A stretch of DNA of 7,862 bases. It comes from Dehalococcoidia bacterium. GTDB lineage: Bacteria; Chloroflexota; Dehalococcoidia; UBA3495; JAAXIE01. Shown here one piece after another: positions 5,981-7,862 of the stretch. Positions within the stretch are counted from its first letter, which is position 1. Each line of letters starts with the position of its first letter. Location of the stretch: the NCBI GenBank assembly GCA_012270525.1, contig JAAXIE010000310.1, positions 1-7,862 on the forward strand, read 5' to 3'. The translations under genes and the position numbers were made by a program. Under the pieces are notes generated by a model that was given only the letters and a program-made list of their open reading frames with translations, ran no database searches and was not told the DNA's origin.

Positions 5981-6020
5981 GGCTGGGCCGTGGGTCCCCG
6001 CCGTCGCGGGGATGACGGGA
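5981..6020. repeat. Palindromic intergenic repeat, copy A
   Basis: The core TCCCCGC (5995-6001) and GCGGGGA (6006-6012) is a perfect 7-bp inverted repeat with a 4-base loop, preceded by GGGCCGTGGG and followed by TGACGGG. Copy B at 7651-7688 matches it over nearly the whole length in the same orientation. It lies 42-81 bases after the stop of the HpaB gene, in the gap before the monooxygenase gene. It resembles REP-like dispersed elements; roles in termination or message stability are possible. Confidence 0.65.
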
Positions 6021-6026
6021 GTAGGG

Positions 6027-6042
6027 CACGGGGATGACGGGG
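6027..6042. repeat. Partial copy of the intergenic repeat (right half)
   Basis: CACGGGGATGACGGGG repeats the right half of copies A and B (GCGGGGATGACGGG) without the left arm, so it cannot form the hairpin by itself. It sits between copy A and the HpaB stop and may be a decayed or incomplete duplicate. Confidence 0.45.
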
Positions 6043-6061
6043 TGGGGCGAGGGGAGCACGA

Positions 6062-7525
6062 TTAGAACTCTTCGTCGGGGCGGGCGAGGAACTGGCGGAC
6101 TTGTTCCATCATTGGCTCTTTGTCGTAGATGCTGTTGAGCATGAGGGCGTTGGCGGTGGGGTCGCCGCCGAAGAAGCGCTCGTAGAGCAACTGGCGGGCA
6201 CCGAAGGCGCTAAGGGCGGTATCCCAAGCGAGGTGGAAGAGTTGGGCGCGGTCCTTGGCGGAGGTAGTGTCGGTGGCGAGGTAGAGTTCGAGTTCGGGGC
6301 CGATGTCGGTGAGGAAGTCGGCTTCGGCGGGGGCAGCCATGAGGCTGCTGGAACCGAGCAACTGGATAATCTCGGACATGCGGGGATAGATGAAGCGGGA
6401 GAAGACGTTGCGGGCCACGACGAGGGGCATCATGGAAGGGCGCATGACGCCGTACTCGTCGAGGGCTGCATCGGCGATGCCGGTGCGGAGCATGGCCTTC
6501 ATGACCTCGGTGTACATGATGACCTCGCCAAGGCGCTCCTGGACGTGGGGCTGCTCGCCCGAGCCCAAGGTGTCGACCATGAGGGATGTGAGGCCGAGGA
6601 CGAACTCGGACTTGGTGCACTCACGGGTGACGACCTGATGCCCGGTGTGGGCAAAGGTGCCGGTCTTCATGGAGGAGGCGTTGGCGAGTTCCACGTCGCC
6701 CAGCATGAAGACCCGCTCCCAAGGGACGAGCACATCGTCGAAAAAGACGACGGCGTCTATCTCCTCGAAGCGGGAGCCGAGGGGGTGATCGAAATGGGAG
6801 CGACCGAGGTCGTAGCTCTCGCGGCAGACGAAGCGCATGCCAGGGGCGTCGCAGGGGAGGGCAAAGGCGAAGGCGAAACGCTCGGCGTTCTTGCCCTGGT
6901 GGCGGATGCGAGCGGGATAGACGGCGATCTCGTCGGCGGTGGCCCCCAGGGTAGCCAGCACGCGGGCACCACGGACGACGATACCGGCATCGGTCTCCTT
7001 GACCACGGTCAGGGCGACCTCGTCTTCGGGGTTCTCGACGATGGGGCTTTTGCGGGAGCGCTGGAGGTTGATGAGAGTGTGGGTCAGAACGAGGTCGTTT
7101 TCGCGGACGTGCTCGTAGTAGTTGAGCACGTTTTCCCTGAATTCGGGGCGGCCCTGGGCAAAGTAGTCGGCGGCTCCGGCCCAGCCAGCCATGTTGCAGT
7201 TGAGGAAGTCGGGGGCACGGCCCAACATGCCACAGCCAGCCCTGGCCCAGCGGTAGAGCATGCGGCCGCGGGCTTCGAGGTCGTCCATGGAACGGGGCAC
7301 GATGAAGGAGAGGCCGACACGGTCGCCGGTGGTGGGGGAGACGTAGGTCATCTCGTCGTGGATTTCGGGGTCGTGCTGCATGTCGTACAGGCCGCCAAGG
7401 GTGAGAACGCCGTTGCTGAAGGCGGGGTGAGCGGTGACGTCCTTCACCTGCTCGCCCTGGATCCAGACATCCCGTGGACGGTCGCGGAGACCCTGGATGT
7501 ACTGAGCGCCTGTACGTGCTGGCAT
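6062..7525 (-). CDS. 4-hydroxyphenylacetate 3-monooxygenase (HpaB)-family flavin-dependent hydroxylase
   Basis: The 487-residue protein matches the HpaB / chlorophenol monooxygenase oxygenase family: TGAQYIQGLRD (5-15), V-T-A-H-P-A-F (30-36), GRAPDFLNCN (102-111), DLVLTHTLINLQ (144-155), FDDVLVPWERVF (262-273) and YERFFGGDP (448-456). The family is the oxygenase half of two-component systems that use FADH2 made by a reductase to ortho-hydroxylate phenols; no HpaC-like reductase is in the window. The start at 7525 is chosen over the in-frame GTG at 7585 for three reasons. TGAQY falls 5 residues in, as in relatives; GGGGGT (7531-7536) is a wobble-paired ribosome site 5 bases away; and the best promoter places transcription start near 7569, inside the longer form. 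F107 stands where the well-studied enzymes have a substrate-contacting tyrosine, so the substrate probably differs. The palindromic repeat lies on both sides of the gene. Confidence 0.93.
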   Translation of the reverse strand: MPARTGAQYIQGLRDRPRDVWIQGEQVKDVTAHPAFSNGVLTLGGLYDMQHDPEIHDEMTYVSPTTGDRVGLSFIVPRSMDDLEARGRMLYRWARAGCGMLGRAPDFLNCNMAGWAGAADYFAQGRPEFRENVLNYYEHVRENDLVLTHTLINLQRSRKSPIVENPEDEVALTVVKETDAGIVVRGARVLATLGATADEIAVYPARIRHQGKNAERFAFAFALPCDAPGMRFVCRESYDLGRSHFDHPLGSRFEEIDAVVFFDDVLVPWERVFMLGDVELANASSMKTGTFAHTGHQVVTRECTKSEFVLGLTSLMVDTLGSGEQPHVQERLGEVIMYTEVMKAMLRTGIADAALDEYGVMRPSMMPLVVARNVFSRFIYPRMSEIIQLLGSSSLMAAPAEADFLTDIGPELELYLATDTTSAKDRAQLFHLAWDTALSAFGARQLLYERFFGGDPTANALMLNSIYDKEPMMEQVRQFLARPDEEF

Positions 7526-7575
7526 GATCAACCCCCGGAGGTCAGGAGTGGCGGGCTCCCTGAGAGCGCAGGGGT

Positions 7576-7604
7576 AGAGTACCACCAGGAAGGGGGCGTC
7601 TCAA
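7576..7604 (-). promoter_or_regulatory. Candidate promoter for the HpaB-family gene
   Basis: On the minus strand -35 TTGAGA (7599-7604) is followed after 17 bases by a weak -10 TACTCT (7576-7581). Transcription would start near 7569, giving a leader of about 45 bases before the ATG at 7525. The -35 is good and the -10 is poor, so the call is tentative. Confidence 0.35.
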
Positions 7605-7650
7605 CAGGGGCGTAGGCGGGGGCGGTCTCGAGGGTGGCTTGGAATGGCTT

Positions 7651-7688
7651 GGGGCCGTGAGTCCCCGCCTTCCGCGGGGATGACGGGG
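7651..7688. repeat. Palindromic intergenic repeat, copy B
   Basis: TCCCCGC (7662-7668) and GCGGGGA (7674-7680) are perfect arms around a 5-base loop, flanked by GGGGCCGTGA on the left and TGACGGGG on the right. It starts 7 bases after the stop of the partial minus-strand gene at 7695 and lies upstream of the HpaB gene. Orientation is the same as copy A. Confidence 0.65.
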
Positions 7689-7694
7689 AACTAG

Positions 7695-7862
7695 CTAGTA
7701 GGCGCCGTGGTCGACCTGGACCATCACCCTGGCTTCGAGTCCGCGCGACTCGCCATCGGCGGTGCCATCGCCTGTGGTTCTCGCTGACTTGTTGGCGTTT
7801 ACGTCAATGAGAAGGACCATTGAATCCAAGTCCGTCCCCGTCCTGGGCGATATGTCGTATGG
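7695..7862 (-). CDS. C-terminal end of an unrecognised protein (5' part outside window)
   Basis: The minus-strand frame is open from the window edge to TAG at 7695-7697, giving 55 residues beginning P-Y-D-I-S-P-R-T-G-T-D-L-D-S-M-V-L-L-I-D-V and ending V-M-V-Q-V-D-H-G-A-Y. It is Gly/Asp/Ala-rich in the middle, then an alternating beta-like strand (GLEARVMVQV). No catalytic motif is visible. The pattern T-G-x-G-x-A-x-G-x-x-R-x-L-E-A-x-V is reminiscent of C-termini of PilX-type pilin-like proteins, but this is a weak resemblance. The frame being open over the full edge stretch, and the palindromic repeat directly after the stop, support a real gene end. Confidence 0.55.
   Translation of the reverse strand, partial: PYDISPRTGTDLDSMVLLIDVNANKSARTTGDGTADGESRGLEARVMVQVDHGAY

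Noticed and set aside
7526..7585. Longer HpaB start (GTG at 7585, 20 extra residues)
   Set aside because: No ribosome site, the extra residues do not match the family's N-terminus, and the predicted transcription start lies inside this segment.

Overview
The window is GC-rich bacterial DNA, apparently chromosomal, carrying mostly catabolic flavin and thiamine enzymes. The gene mix suggests an uncultured Chloroflexota lineage (Dehalococcoidia/SAR202-like). It combines a plant-type LRR, a cadherin-like domain and an EF-hand in one surface protein with a luciferase-like monooxygenase, an HpaB-type monooxygenase, a stand-alone TPP enzyme and a double carboxymuconolactone-decarboxylase (CMD) protein. 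That placement is inferred from gene content; no marker gene is present.

Layout, left to right. (1) 2-544 (+): C-terminal part of an LRR / cadherin-like / EF-hand surface protein. (2) 545-630: short convergent spacer with an 8-bp stem-loop. (3) 631-3226 (-): a two-gene unit, the tandem-CMD protein (upstream) and an acetolactate-synthase-like TPP enzyme. They are separated by 154 bp that hold three consecutive hairpins, and a good extended -10 promoter lies in front of the CMD gene. (4) 3227-3352: divergent promoter region. (5) 3353-3748 (+): small VOC/glyoxalase-fold protein. (6) 3783-5881 (-): a luciferase-like flavin monooxygenase followed, 11 bases past its stop codon, by an unusual HNH nuclease-like protein with six C-x4-C-x9/10-C-x2-H zinc-binding repeats. 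(7) 6062-7525 (-): HpaB-family flavin-dependent hydroxylase. (8) 7695-7862 (-): C-terminal end of an unrecognised gene. Two same-orientation copies of a palindromic intergenic repeat (5981-6020 and 7651-7688) lie just after stop codons of minus-strand genes and flank the HpaB gene.

How it fits together: the LLM and HpaB proteins are both FADH2/FMNH2-type monooxygenases needing a separate flavin reductase, which is not in the window. With the CMD, TPP and VOC enzymes they look like parts of oxidative degradation of aromatic or other recalcitrant organic compounds, but no complete pathway can be drawn. The most unusual object is the six-repeat zinc-finger/HNH protein. Its last codons contain a perfect 10-bp inverted repeat with T-runs on both sides, which looks like a bidirectional terminator shared with the convergent VOC gene. 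No rRNA, tRNA, CRISPR array or insertion sequence was seen, and no gene-free stretch exceeds 300 bases.
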